Under the pieces are notes generated by a model, which ran no database searches, had not been told where the DNA came from, and saw only the letters and a list, made by a program, of their open reading frames with translations. Position numbers and translations under genes: made by a program. From Actinoplanes flavus (GTDB lineage Bacteria; Actinomycetota; Actinomycetes; Mycobacteriales; Micromonosporaceae), in NCBI RefSeq assembly GCF_017592555.1, contig NZ_JAGFNS010000001.1, forward strand, positions 62,001-126,000: 64,000 nucleotides of DNA, given 5' to 3'. Below, piece after piece: positions 33,182 through 42,188 of the stretch. Position 1 is the stretch's first letter; each line of letters opens with the position of its first letter.

Positions 33182-33809
33182 GATAGGCCAGGACGGCGAG
33201 CACCCGGCGGTGGTCGTCGTCCGACGGCGGCAGTCCCAGCTTCGTGAAGATGCTGTTGATGTGTTTGCTGACCGCCTTGTCACCGACGAAGAGCTTGGTG
33301 GCGATCGCCCCGTTGGACCGCCCCTCGGCCATCAGACCGAGCACCTCCCGCTCGCGGACGGTCAGGGCGGCCAGCGGCGGCTGGTGCCGGGCCAGCAGCT
33401 GGCCGACCACCTCCGGGTCCATCACGGTGCCGCCGGACGCCACCCGGCGGACCGCGTCGACGAATTGGGCCACGTTCGCCACCCGGTCCTTGAGCAGGTA
33501 GCCGACCCCGCCCCGGCGGTCGGTGAGCAGCTCCCGGGCGTAGAGCGGCTCGACGTGCTGGGAGAGGACGAGCACCGGCAGGCCGGGGACCGTGGTCCGG
33601 GCCGCGATGGCCGCCTGGAGACCCTCGTCGGTGAAGGTGGGTGGCAGCCGGACGTCGACGACGGCCACGTCCGGCCGGTGCTCGACGAGGGCGGGCAGCA
33701 GGGACGGCCCGTCCTCGACGGCGGCCACCACCTCGAAGTCGTACGCCCGCAGAAGCCGGGTCAGGCCGTCCCGGAGGAGGGCGAGATCCTCGGCGATGAC
33801 AACGCGCAC
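33171..33809 (-). CDS. NarL/LuxR-type response regulator
   Basis: 212 residues. A receiver domain (1-120) with acidic pair E7/D8 and phospho-acceptor Asp52 in VAVVDVRLP, then a LuxR helix-turn-helix (about 145-210) with LTVREREVLGLMAEGRSNGA and VSKHINSIFTKLGL. The GTG start lies 48 bases inside the end of the histidine kinase gene, so the two are translationally coupled. It probably binds the divergent promoter in front of the desaturase gene. Confidence 0.93.
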   Translation of the reverse strand: MRVVIAEDLALLRDGLTRLLRAYDFEVVAAVEDGPSLLPALVEHRPDVAVVDVRLPPTFTDEGLQAAIAARTTVPGLPVLVLSQHVEPLYARELLTDRRGGVGYLLKDRVANVAQFVDAVRRVASGGTVMDPEVVGQLLARHQPPLAALTVREREVLGLMAEGRSNGAIATKLFVGDKAVSKHINSIFTKLGLPPSDDDHRRVLAVLAYLNG

Positions 33810-35047
33810 GGCAGCTCCATGGTCACGACGGTCGGTCCGCCCGGCGGGCTGGACAGGCTCATCGTGCCATCGAAGGCGGCGAGTCGGCGTTCGATACCCC
33901 GCAGTCCGGTTCCGCGGTCCGGGTCGGCCCCGCCCCGCCCGTCGTCGCTCACCCGTAGGAGCAGCAGGTCCCCGGTGTGCCAGAGCTCCACGGCGGCGTT
34001 GCCGGCGCCGGCGTGCCGGGTCGCGTTGGCCAGCGCCTCGGCGACCGCGAAGTAGGCGGCCGACTCGACCGGCGTGTCCAGCCGGCCGGGCAGCGCCGCG
34101 GTGACCGCGGTCGGGATGGGCAGCGCCATGGCGAGCGCCTGCACGGCACCCTCCAGGCCACGCTCGGCGAGCACCGGCGGATGGATGCCGCGGACCAGGT
34201 GGCGCAGCTCGTGCAGGGCGGTCGTGCTGCTCTCCCGGGCCTCGGCGAGCAGTTTGCGGGCGGTGGCCGGGTCGTCGTCGATGATCTCCTCGGCCAGCCC
34301 GATGGTCATGCCCAGCGACACCAGCCGGGCCTGGGCGCCGTCGTGCAGGTCCCGTTCGATCCGGCGCAGTTCGGCGGCCTGCGCGTCGACCGTGTCGGCC
34401 CGGGTGACGGTGAGCTGGCTGACCCGCAGGCGCAGCTCGGCGGCGCGGGTCGGGGCCAGGAAGACCCGGGCCGTGTACGCCTCCGCCTGCCGCAGATAGG
34501 GCGCCGCCGCCACGCCGATGGCCAGGATCGCCACGCCCTGCGGCAGGGACAGGAAGCCCTCGCCGACGGTGTCGATCGGCCAGATCACGCCGTAGCCGTA
34601 GCCGTCCACGCCGAGCGACACCCAGAGCGGGATGAGCAGGATGCCCTCCGCCCCGTAGGCGACGATGCCCAGCGACACCAGCGCGAGGGCCAGCCCGGTG
34701 ATCGCCCCGGGCAGCAGCCACGCCGCGTCCCGCCAGGTGGCCGGGTCGGTGACCAGCCACCGGTAGTGCCGGATGCCGCCCGGCACCGCACGCTCCGGGC
34801 GCGGCCGGTACGGGCGGGCGATCGCCACCCGGTAGCCGGCGGCCAGGCGCCGGGCCAGGTCGGCGCGGGCCCGGATCAGCATGGTCACCAACGGGAGCAG
34901 CACCAGCCCGAGCCCGAGCGCCGGGGTCAGCGCGAGCGACGCCACGAAGAGCACCAGGAGCGGGATGTTGACGATGGCCAGGGGGACGGCCAGCGCCGCG
35001 CCCGCTACGGCGCGCAGGCCGTCGCGGATCCAGTCACGCGAGTCCAT
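33761..35047 (-). CDS. Membrane histidine kinase (HisKA_3, NarL-partner type)
   Basis: 428 residues. The N-terminal half (about 10-190) has several hydrophobic segments forming a membrane sensor with no large external domain. The DHp domain has the phospho-acceptor His in RRIERDLHDGAQARLVSLGM near 234, typical of HisKA_3 kinases, and the ATPase domain has ALANATRHAG (N box), DDGRGGAD and GTGLRGIERRLAAF. The membrane-embedded sensor and the divergent desaturase gene recall DesK, which senses membrane fluidity; this is inference. Confidence 0.92.
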   Translation of the reverse strand: MDSRDWIRDGLRAVAGAALAVPLAIVNIPLLVLFVASLALTPALGLGLVLLPLVTMLIRARADLARRLAAGYRVAIARPYRPRPERAVPGGIRHYRWLVTDPATWRDAAWLLPGAITGLALALVSLGIVAYGAEGILLIPLWVSLGVDGYGYGVIWPIDTVGEGFLSLPQGVAILAIGVAAAPYLRQAEAYTARVFLAPTRAAELRLRVSQLTVTRADTVDAQAAELRRIERDLHDGAQARLVSLGMTIGLAEEIIDDDPATARKLLAEARESSTTALHELRHLVRGIHPPVLAERGLEGAVQALAMALPIPTAVTAALPGRLDTPVESAAYFAVAEALANATRHAGAGNAAVELWHTGDLLLLRVSDDGRGGADPDRGTGLRGIERRLAAFDGTMSLSSPPGGPTVVTMELPCALSSPRISPSSGTA

Positions 35048-35083
35048 GCCCCCATCCTGGCCGTACGCCGCCGGATTGTCGGT

Positions 35084-35118
35084 AGTGCCAGCCCTACCCC
35101 GGCACGGGAGCTGGCACT
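35084..35118. promoter_or_regulatory. Inverted repeat in the kinase/desaturase divergent promoter
   Basis: AGTGCCAGC (35084-35092) is matched by the exact inverse GCTGGCACT (35110-35118), 17 bases apart, so the centres of the half-sites are about 26 bases apart. It lies 38 bases before the desaturase start and 37 bases before the kinase start. Good candidate binding site for the adjacent response regulator. Confidence 0.55.
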
Positions 35119-35155
35119 CCTGACCCGGTGGGGCCACGTCACGTTCCCTGGACTC

Positions 35156-36154
35156 ATGACGACGACAGCCGAGACACGAACCGGCAGCGACTTCGCCGAA
35201 CTCAACCGCCGGATCAACGCGGCCGGCCTGCTGCGCCGCCGGCCCGGCCACTACGCCGTACGCCTGAGTCTGGTCGCCCTCGCCTATGTCGGTGGATGGA
35301 CCGCGTTCGCCCTGGTCGGCGCGTCGTGGTGGACGCTGGCCGTGGCCGTCGTCCTGGCCGTCGCCTTCGCCCAGGTGGCGCTGGTGGCGCACGACCTGGC
35401 GCACCGGCAGGTGTTCCGCACGAACGCGCCGAGCGCCCGCGCCGGGCTGATCGCCGGGAACCTGGCGATCGGCATGTCCTACGGCTACTGGATGGACAAG
35501 CACACCAAGCACCACGCCAACCCGAACCACGACGACCTCGACCCGGACGTGAGCCCGGACGTGCTGGTCTGGTCGGCGGAGCGGGCCCGCGGGAAGGGCT
35601 TCCTGGTCCGGTATCAGGCCTTCTTCTTCTTTCCGCTGCTCACCCTGCTGGGCCTGTCGCTCAAGCGGGACAGCGTCCGCGCGCTGCGTGCCGGGTCGGT
35701 CAAGCGGCGCGGCCTGGAGTCCGCGCTGCTCGCGCTCCACTTCATCGGGTACGCCGCCGCGCTCCTGATCGTGCTGTCCCCGCTGCAGGCGCTGGCCTTC
35801 CTGGTGGTGCACCAGGCGCTGTTCGGTGTCTACCTGGGGCTCACCTTCGCCCCCAACCACAAGGGCATGCCGCATCCGGACGGCACCGAGGACTACCTGC
35901 GCAAACAGGTTCTGACCTCGCGCAACGTACGTGGTGGGCGGTTCGTCGACGTGGCGCTGGGCGGGCTGAACTACCAGATCGAGCACCACCTGTTCCCGGC
36001 CATGCCGACGCCGAACCTGCGGGCGGCCCAGCCGATCGTGCGCGACTACTGCGCCGAGATCGGCGTGCCGTACGAGATGACCGGGCTGCTGGAGTCCTAC
36101 CGGCAGGCCCTGCGGCACCTGCACGAGGTCGGCGCCGAGTTGCGCGCCCGCTGA
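35156..36154 (+). CDS. Membrane fatty acid desaturase
   Basis: 332 residues with four membrane segments and the three His boxes that hold the di-iron centre: HDLAHRQ near 79-85, HTKHHANPNH near 116-125, and IEHHLFP near 274-280. The third box fits front-end or delta-type acyl-lipid desaturases. It introduces a double bond into membrane fatty acyl chains with O2 and ferredoxin-type electrons. Its position opposite a membrane sensor kinase and regulator suggests control of membrane fluidity. Confidence 0.93.
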   Translation: MTTTAETRTGSDFAELNRRINAAGLLRRRPGHYAVRLSLVALAYVGGWTAFALVGASWWTLAVAVVLAVAFAQVALVAHDLAHRQVFRTNAPSARAGLIAGNLAIGMSYGYWMDKHTKHHANPNHDDLDPDVSPDVLVWSAERARGKGFLVRYQAFFFFPLLTLLGLSLKRDSVRALRAGSVKRRGLESALLALHFIGYAAALLIVLSPLQALAFLVVHQALFGVYLGLTFAPNHKGMPHPDGTEDYLRKQVLTSRNVRGGRFVDVALGGLNYQIEHHLFPAMPTPNLRAAQPIVRDYCAEIGVPYEMTGLLESYRQALRHLHEVGAELRAR

Positions 36155-36350
36155 CCCGCTCGATCGACCGCCGGTCCGCGCTCGGCCCCGCGCGGGCCGG
36201 GCGTAGAGTCTGCGGGTGCGCGAACGGTGTCGTCGCGTCCGGAATCGACACCGGTTCGTAATAACCGAGCAGAATTCGGCTACCCCCCGCCGCGATGGAC
36301 GTTACCGCTGGTAGTGACCTTGGTGAACCGACGGGGTACATAGCGTTTTC

Positions 36351-37268
36351 ATGGGATTAAGGGATAAAGTGCCGCGGGTGAAGGTGACCTTGCAGGAGAT
36401 CCGGGAACGGACCTACAAACCGGTCGACGCGTGGTGGACCGTGCTTCTGGTCGACCCCCTGGCGTCGCGACTGGTGCGTCTGGTGGCGCCGTACCGGTGG
36501 ATCACGCCCAACATTCTGACCCTCGTCGCGTCGATCTTCGGCTTCGGCGCGGCCGCCTGTTTCGCCGTCGGTGAGCGGTGGTACCTCGTCGCCGGTGGGA
36601 TCCTGTTCCACATCAGCTTCGTGGTCGACTGCATGGACGGCAAGATCGCGCGGCTGAACGGCACCGGGACGATGTTCGGGCAGTGGCTCGACTTCGTTCT
36701 CGACCGGGTCCGGGTCTTCATCATCGCCCTCTGCCTCTTCGGCGGTCAGTACGCCAGGACCGGCGAGGTCGCGTACCTCTGGCTGATGTCCGTGGCGATC
36801 TTCCTGGACCTGTTCCGGTACCTGAACAGCGCTCAGATGACCAAGGTCCGGCGCAGCATGAAGGACCAGATCGACGCGTACCGTAAGCCGGTGCGGGTGC
36901 AGGCCGAGCCGGCCGCCGAGATGGCCGAGCCGGTCGACGAGATGCCGGAGCCCGCCCCGGCCGCCACCGGTGGCGGCTCGCTGAAGAACCGGATCGGCGC
37001 CACGCTGCGCCGCAACCGGATCCGCACCCACCTGATCAGCGGCATCGAGTACGAGATGACGGTCTTCATCATCGGACCGATCACCGGCCTGATCTTCCCG
37101 GTCACCATCGCGATCGGCGCCGGCCTGCTCGCCTTCGAGGCGTTCCTCATCTTCAAGCTGTTCCGCGCCTGCCAGCAGTTCCCCGCCAAGCTGGCCGCCG
37201 CCCAGGCCGCCTACGAGGAGTTCGAGGCGGGCCAGACCGAGGACCAGCGGGTCGCCTCCACGGTCTGA
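36351..37268 (+). CDS. CDP-alcohol phosphatidyltransferase family membrane enzyme
   Basis: 305 residues. The full catalytic signature is present: D93-x2-D96-G97-x2-A100-R101-x8-G110-x3-D114-x3-D118. Such enzymes transfer a phospho-alcohol from a CDP-activated donor to an alcohol acceptor, making phospholipids or lipid headgroups. Membrane helices flank the motif; a charged Glu/Pro-rich cytoplasmic insert (about 185-205) separates it from a C-terminal hairpin of helices, making the protein longer than PgsA. The substrate pair is not predictable. Downstream is a strong terminator. Confidence 0.9.
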   Translation: MGLRDKVPRVKVTLQEIRERTYKPVDAWWTVLLVDPLASRLVRLVAPYRWITPNILTLVASIFGFGAAACFAVGERWYLVAGGILFHISFVVDCMDGKIARLNGTGTMFGQWLDFVLDRVRVFIIALCLFGGQYARTGEVAYLWLMSVAIFLDLFRYLNSAQMTKVRRSMKDQIDAYRKPVRVQAEPAAEMAEPVDEMPEPAPAATGGGSLKNRIGATLRRNRIRTHLISGIEYEMTVFIIGPITGLIFPVTIAIGAGLLAFEAFLIFKLFRACQQFPAKLAAAQAAYEEFEAGQTEDQRVASTV

Positions 37269-37284
37269 CACCCACGTGACGACG

Positions 37285-37320
37285 CACCCCCGGCGGCCGG
37301 TCCGCCGGGGGTGTTCTCGT
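37285..37320 (+). terminator. Rho-independent terminator
   Basis: A perfect 12-bp stem (37285-37296 with 37302-37313) and 5-base loop, followed by TTCTCGT. It ends the transcript of the CDP-alcohol transferase gene. Confidence 0.8.
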
Positions 37321-37338
37321 TCCGCCCGGCGGCCCGGC

Positions 37339-37344
37339 TAGATT
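37339..37344 (+). promoter_or_regulatory. Candidate -10 box of a leaderless glycosyltransferase transcript
   Basis: TAGATT lies exactly 6 bases before the ATG at 37351, immediately after a terminator. No ribosome site is present. Confidence 0.45.
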
Positions 37345-37350
37345 GGCCCG

Positions 37351-38949
37351 ATGCCACGACGCCGCCTGATCCAACTCCTGGCGGTGCTGGCGATGCTGGG
37401 GCAGATGGCGTTCGCCATGGTCACCACGGCGATCCAGCAGTCGCCGACCATCGACGAGCCGGTCTACGTGGCCACCGCCGAGGTGTACCGGCAGCAGCAC
37501 AGCCTGCGTTACAACCCGGAGCATCCGCCGCTCGGCAAGCTGATCATCGCGGCCGGGACGGCCTTCGCCGGGGCCGGGCTGGACCCGGCCTACCCGGGCA
37601 ACCAGACCCGGCTGGGCCGGCACCTGCTGTACGAGACCGGCAACAACCCGTTCCAGCTGATGCTCCTGGCCCGCCTGCCGGTCATCCTGCTCACCCTCCT
37701 CTTCGGGCTGGTGGTGCTGGCCTTCGCCCGGGACGTGGCCGGGCCGCTCGCCGGGTTGATCGCCCTGGCCCTCTACAGCTTCTCCCCCGACGTGATCGCG
37801 CACGGCTCGCTGGCCACCCTGGACGTGCCCGCCGCCGGGATGCTGCTGACCGCCTTCTGGCTGGCCTGGCGGGCCCGCACCCGGCCGGCGCTCTACGTGC
37901 CCCTGGCCGGGGCCGCTCTCGGCGCGGCGATGGCGACCAGGATGAGCGTGCTCCCCGCCGTACCGGTGCTCGTGCTCCTGGCCGGACTGTCGACCTGGCG
38001 CAACCGGACCGATCAGCGTGGGCGGCGTCTGATGATCGCCGCGGGAGCGGCGCTGGGCGCCGGAGTGATCGCGGTGGCCGTGGTGTGGCTCACCTACCTG
38101 ATGGTGGATCCGCGGCTGCGCTGGACCACCCCGGCCGGCCTGGACCAGATCCACGAGCTGAAACGGCTGGCCGTGGACCTGCTGCCGCTCCCGCAGGCCT
38201 ACCAGGACGGGATGCTGATCCAGTTCAAGTTCGAGAACCGCTCGTTCAACGGGTTCCTGCTCGGTGAGGCCTACCAGGGCTCGCCCTGGTATTACCTGCC
38301 GGCCGCGATCATGATCAAGACGCCGCTCGGGATGCTGGCGCTCTGGCTGGCCGGCGCGGTCACCATGATCGTGATGCCGCGGCTGCGGGCCGCCGCGCTC
38401 TACGTGCTGCCGGTCTCCGCGCTGCTGGTGGCCGTCGGCATGACCGGCGAGCGCAACTACGGCACCCGCTACTCGATCTTCCTGCCCATGTTCCTGGCCG
38501 TGGCCGCCGGTACGGTCGCGCTGATCCGCCTCCGGTGGGCGCGGATCACCACCGGCCTGCTGGTGCTCTTCGTGGCGGTCAGCTCGCTGCTGACGTTCCC
38601 CTATTACCTGCCCTACTCGAACGAGGCGTTCGGCGGGACGGACCGGACCCACCTGAACCTGCACGACGCCAACGTCGACTGGGGGCAGGACCTCGCCCGG
38701 CTCGGGCAGCGACTGCGCACCGACCATCCGGGCGAGCAGGTGTGGCTGGTCTACAAGGGCTCGGGTGTGCCGGGGTACTACGGGATCGACGCGCGGGATC
38801 CGTACAGCGTCCCCGACGACCAGGTCCGCGGGCTGCTCGTGGTCTCCGACTCCCGGGTGGCGCTCGCCGGGCCCCGGTTGAAGAGCTGGATCGAGAGCAG
38901 CACCGAGATCGGGAACGTCGGCCACTCGATCCGTATCTACCGGCGCTGA
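37351..38949 (+). CDS. GT39/ArnT-like membrane glycosyltransferase
   Basis: 532 residues with about ten membrane helices. The first external loop has TIDEPVYVATAEVY, with the Asp-Glu pair required in GT-C enzymes, then YNPEHPPLGKL, and later HGSLATLDVPAAGM, as in protein O-mannosyltransferase-like and ArnT-like families. These use polyprenyl-phosphate sugars to glycosylate proteins or lipids outside the membrane. The C-terminal part (about 425-530) is soluble and contains VDWGQDLARLGQRL. No partner gene lies next to it. Confidence 0.85.
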   Translation: MPRRRLIQLLAVLAMLGQMAFAMVTTAIQQSPTIDEPVYVATAEVYRQQHSLRYNPEHPPLGKLIIAAGTAFAGAGLDPAYPGNQTRLGRHLLYETGNNPFQLMLLARLPVILLTLLFGLVVLAFARDVAGPLAGLIALALYSFSPDVIAHGSLATLDVPAAGMLLTAFWLAWRARTRPALYVPLAGAALGAAMATRMSVLPAVPVLVLLAGLSTWRNRTDQRGRRLMIAAGAALGAGVIAVAVVWLTYLMVDPRLRWTTPAGLDQIHELKRLAVDLLPLPQAYQDGMLIQFKFENRSFNGFLLGEAYQGSPWYYLPAAIMIKTPLGMLALWLAGAVTMIVMPRLRAAALYVLPVSALLVAVGMTGERNYGTRYSIFLPMFLAVAAGTVALIRLRWARITTGLLVLFVAVSSLLTFPYYLPYSNEAFGGTDRTHLNLHDANVDWGQDLARLGQRLRTDHPGEQVWLVYKGSGVPGYYGIDARDPYSVPDDQVRGLLVVSDSRVALAGPRLKSWIESSTEIGNVGHSIRIYRR

Positions 38950-38960
38950 GATATTGAGGG

Positions 38961-38974
38961 TTACCGGCCGGTAA
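38961..38974. promoter_or_regulatory. Perfect palindrome upstream of the GMC oxidase gene
   Basis: TTACCGGCCGGTAA is a perfect 14-bp palindrome 15 bases before the oxidase ATG, overlapping a possible TAATGA -10 box (38972-38977). The form suits a TetR-type repressor, but no tetR gene is in the window. Confidence 0.6.
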
Positions 38975-38989
38975 TGATTAGGTGACACG

Positions 38990-40636
38990 ATGACGCACTA
39001 CGACATCGTGATCGTCGGCAGCGGCTTCGGTGGCAGCGTCAGCGCACTGCGGCTGGCGGAGAAGGGCTACCGGGTCGGCGTGCTCGAAGCCGGCCGCCGG
39101 TTCACCCCGGAGACCCTGCCCAAGACGTCCTGGGACCTGCGCAACTTCCTCTGGGCGCCCAGGCTGGGGCTGCGCGGCATGCAGCGGATCACCCTGCTCA
39201 AGGACATCATGGTGCTGTCCGCGGCCGGGGTCGGCGGCGGATCGCTGGTCTACGCCAACACCCTCTACCGGCCACCCGCGCCGTTCTTCGCCGACCCGCA
39301 CTGGTCCGGGATCACCGACTGGGCCGGCGAACTCGACCCCTTCTACGACCAGGCGTCCCGGATGCTCGGCGTCACCGAACAGCCCAGCATGACCGCCTCC
39401 GACGTGGTGATCCAGCAGGTGGCCGAGGACATGGGGGTGGGCCACACGTTCCGGCGTACCCCGGTCGGGGTGTTCTTCGGCGAACCGGGCAAGACCGTGC
39501 CGGACCCGTACTTCGGTGGCGCCGGCCCGGACCGCACCGGCTGCGTCGAATGCGGCAACTGCATGATCGGCTGCACCGTCGGCGCCAAGAACCGGCTCGA
39601 CGTCAACTACCTCTACCTGGCCGAGCGCGCCGGGGCCGTGGTGCACCCGGACACCGAGGTCACCGCGCTGCGCCCGGACGGCGACGGCTGGCGGGTCCAG
39701 ACCCGGACCGGCGTCTTCACGGCCGGCCAGGTGATCCTCGCGGCGGGCGCGCTCGGCACCCAGCGACTGCTGCACGCCATGAAGGACTCCGGCGTGCTGC
39801 CCGGGCTCTCCGGACGGCTCGGCCGGCTCACCCGCACCAACTCGGAGGCCCTGCTCGGCGCGGCCACCAAGGAGGTGCCGGAACGGCCGTTCTCCGAGGG
39901 CATCGCGATCACCTCGTCGTTCCACCCGGACGCCGACACCCACATCGAGCCGGTCCGGTACGGCCCGCGCAGCAACGCCATGGGCCTGCTGTCGACGATC
40001 CTGGTGGACGGCGGTGGCCGGGTGCCGCGCCCGCTCCGCTTCCTGTGGCAGGCGCTGCGGCACCCGGTCGTCTTCGGCCACTCCCTGTCGGTCCGCCGGT
40101 GGAGCGAACGCACCATCATCGCCCTGGTCATGCAGACCCTGGACAACTCGCTGACGGTCCGGCGGACCCGGTTCGGGCGGCTGACCACCACCCTCGGGCA
40201 CGGTAGGGCCAACCCGGTCTGGATCCCGGTCGGCCACGAGGCGGTCCGGCGGATCGCCGACCGGATCGGCGGCTACCCCGGCGGCACCCTCGGCGACGTG
40301 GTCAACATCCCGCTCACCGCGCACATCCTCGGCGGCGCCACCATCGGTGAGTCGGCGGAGACCGGGGTGGTGGACGCGTACCACCGGGTCTTCGGGCATC
40401 CCGGCCTGCACGTCGTCGACGGCTCCACGGTCCCGGCCAACCTGGGCGTGAACCCGTCCCTCACCATCACCGCCCTGGCCGAACGGGCCACCGCCCTCTG
40501 GCCCAACAAGGGCGAACCCGACCGGCGCCCGGCCCTCGGCGACACCTACCGGCGTCTCGACCCGATCCCGCCGCACTTCCCCGCGGTCCCGGCCCACGCC
40601 CCCACGGCGCTCCGCCTGATCCCCCGCCCCCGATGA
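38990..40636 (+). CDS. GMC-type flavin oxidoreductase, cholesterol-oxidase-like (ChoD type)
   Basis: 548 residues. FAD-binding GSGFGGSVSALRLAEKGY at 10-27, GVGGGSLVYANTLY near 84-97, a Cys-rich segment CVECGNCMIGC near 184-194 typical of the ChoD branch, and a C-terminal VVDGSTVPANLGVNPSLTI with the usual active-site region. It probably oxidises a sterol-like or other alcohol to a ketone. No signal peptide is present, so it is intracellular. Its stop overlaps the next gene (ATGA). Sterol substrate is inference. Confidence 0.88.
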   Translation: MTHYDIVIVGSGFGGSVSALRLAEKGYRVGVLEAGRRFTPETLPKTSWDLRNFLWAPRLGLRGMQRITLLKDIMVLSAAGVGGGSLVYANTLYRPPAPFFADPHWSGITDWAGELDPFYDQASRMLGVTEQPSMTASDVVIQQVAEDMGVGHTFRRTPVGVFFGEPGKTVPDPYFGGAGPDRTGCVECGNCMIGCTVGAKNRLDVNYLYLAERAGAVVHPDTEVTALRPDGDGWRVQTRTGVFTAGQVILAAGALGTQRLLHAMKDSGVLPGLSGRLGRLTRTNSEALLGAATKEVPERPFSEGIAITSSFHPDADTHIEPVRYGPRSNAMGLLSTILVDGGGRVPRPLRFLWQALRHPVVFGHSLSVRRWSERTIIALVMQTLDNSLTVRRTRFGRLTTTLGHGRANPVWIPVGHEAVRRIADRIGGYPGGTLGDVVNIPLTAHILGGATIGESAETGVVDAYHRVFGHPGLHVVDGSTVPANLGVNPSLTITALAERATALWPNKGEPDRRPALGDTYRRLDPIPPHFPAVPAHAPTALRLIPRPR

Positions 40637-41424
40637 TCCACTCGATACCGGCCGCACCGGTCCCGGCGGCGTGCCGGACCACGGTGGGCCGGCCGCACCC
40701 CCGGCTACGGCGGCACGTGCTGGCGTACAGCGCCTTCAGCGCCATCGCCCCGGTCGCCCACCGCCTCCTCCCGATCAACGTGCCGGTTCTGGTCGTCGAC
40801 CTGACCGGGGAGTGCCGGGTGGCGACCGGCCCACGATCCACGCCGGGACTCGGCGGCCCGGACCGCTGGCGGCGCGGCGTCACCGTGGGCCTCACCCCGG
40901 CCGGCGTGTCCGCGCTGCTCGGCGGCGTCCCACCACGGGAACTGGCCGGGCGGGCCGTACCGCTCGCCGACCTGCTCGGCCGCGACGACGCCGCCCTCGC
41001 CGAACACCTCGCCGAAGCCCCGACCTGGGCCGCCCGCTTCCGTCGGCTGGACACCTGGCTGACCGCCCGGCTGGACCCGGACCTACCGGAGGATCCGCTG
41101 GTCACGGCCGCGTGGTGGCGGTTGCAGCGGAGTACCGGCCGGGCTCGGGTCGGTGCCGTGGCGGCCGGTCTCGGGGTGGGCCGCCGCCGTCTGGAGGTCG
41201 CGTTCCAGCGGGTGCTCGGCCTCTCCCCCGGCACGGTCGCCCGGATCGCCCGGTTCCAGCGGGCCGTGGGCCTGGTCGCGACCGGCGCGGCACTGTCCCG
41301 GGCGGCCACCGACGCCGGCTACGCCGACCAGCCGCACCTCACCCGCGACATGCGGGCTCTGGCCGGCCTCACCCCGGGGTCGCTGCGCGCATTCGTTCAA
41401 GACCGGCCGGCCGCCCGCGCCTAG
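40633..41424 (+). CDS. AraC family transcriptional regulator
   Basis: 263 residues. The N-terminal part (about 20-150) is of the DUF6597-like effector type seen before many AraC domains, with HVLAYSAFSAIAPVAHRLLP. The C-terminal AraC domain (about 160-260) has VGAVAAGLGVGRRRLEVAFQ and ATDAGYADQPHLTRDMRALAGLTPG (two runs). It overlaps the oxidase gene by 4 bases and directly precedes an SDR gene, which it may regulate. Confidence 0.85.
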   Translation: MIHSIPAAPVPAACRTTVGRPHPRLRRHVLAYSAFSAIAPVAHRLLPINVPVLVVDLTGECRVATGPRSTPGLGGPDRWRRGVTVGLTPAGVSALLGGVPPRELAGRAVPLADLLGRDDAALAEHLAEAPTWAARFRRLDTWLTARLDPDLPEDPLVTAAWWRLQRSTGRARVGAVAAGLGVGRRRLEVAFQRVLGLSPGTVARIARFQRAVGLVATGAALSRAATDAGYADQPHLTRDMRALAGLTPGSLRAFVQDRPAARA

Positions 41425-41427
41425 CGT
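41422..41427 (+). promoter_or_regulatory. Candidate -10 box of the SDR gene
   Basis: TAGCGT, which includes the AraC stop codon, is 8 bases before the SDR ATG. The GAGGG between is too close to the ATG to be a good ribosome site. Confidence 0.3.
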
Positions 41428-41435
41428 GCGAGGGC

Positions 41436-42158
41436 ATGACGCCTCCCCTCACCGGCAAGACGGCCCTCGTCACCGGCGGCTCCCGCGGCATCGGCCGGGC
41501 CGTCGCCCAGCGCCTGGCCGCGGACGGCGCCCGGGTGGTCTTCACCTACCACACGTCGAAGGACGCGGCCGGTGCGCTGGCCGCGGAGATCGGCGCGGTC
41601 GCCGTCCGATGTGACCAGGCCGACCCGGACACCCTCCCGGCCGTGTTCGAGCCGCTCCGGGACGGCCTGGACATCCTGGTGAACAACGCCGCCGTCACGC
41701 TGAACCGCCCGATCGCCGACCTCACCCCGGAAGACTTCGACCGGATCCTGACGATCAACACGAAGTTCCCGCTGTTCACCCTCCGGACCGCGATCCCGCT
41801 GCTCCGCGACGGCGGCCGGGTCGTCAACATCTCCACCCTGAACACCGCCGTCCCCGCGCCCGGCCTGGCCCTCTACTGCGCGAGCAAGGCCGCCCTGGAG
41901 CAGATCACCGCCGTCGCCGCCCGCGAACTCGGCCCCCGCGCCATCACGGTCAACACCGTCTCCCCCGGCGCCACCGACACCGACATGCTGCGCTCGGCCG
42001 GCACCCCCGGATCGCTCGCTCAGACGGCCGCCTTCACCGCGCTCCAGCGCCTGGGCCGGCCCACCGACATCGCCGCCGTCGTCGCCTTCCTGGCCGGCCC
42101 CGACGCCGCCTGGCTGACCGGCCAGAACATCCGCGCCACCGGCGGCCTCCTGATCTGA
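41436..42158 (+). CDS. Classical short-chain dehydrogenase/reductase
   Basis: 240 residues. The NAD(P) loop is TGGSRGIGRAVAQRLA at 13-28, NNAAVT follows near 88, Ser of the active site is in VVNISTLNTA near 135, and YCASKAALEQ near 149-158 holds the catalytic Tyr and Lys. The closing GGLLI is normal for FabG-like SDRs. The substrate is unknown. Downstream of an AraC-type regulator gene. Confidence 0.92.
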   Translation: MTPPLTGKTALVTGGSRGIGRAVAQRLAADGARVVFTYHTSKDAAGALAAEIGAVAVRCDQADPDTLPAVFEPLRDGLDILVNNAAVTLNRPIADLTPEDFDRILTINTKFPLFTLRTAIPLLRDGGRVVNISTLNTAVPAPGLALYCASKAALEQITAVAARELGPRAITVNTVSPGATDTDMLRSAGTPGSLAQTAAFTALQRLGRPTDIAAVVAFLAGPDAAWLTGQNIRATGGLLI

Positions 42159-42188
42159 GGACCCACACCCCTTCCCGGTACGCGGGTT

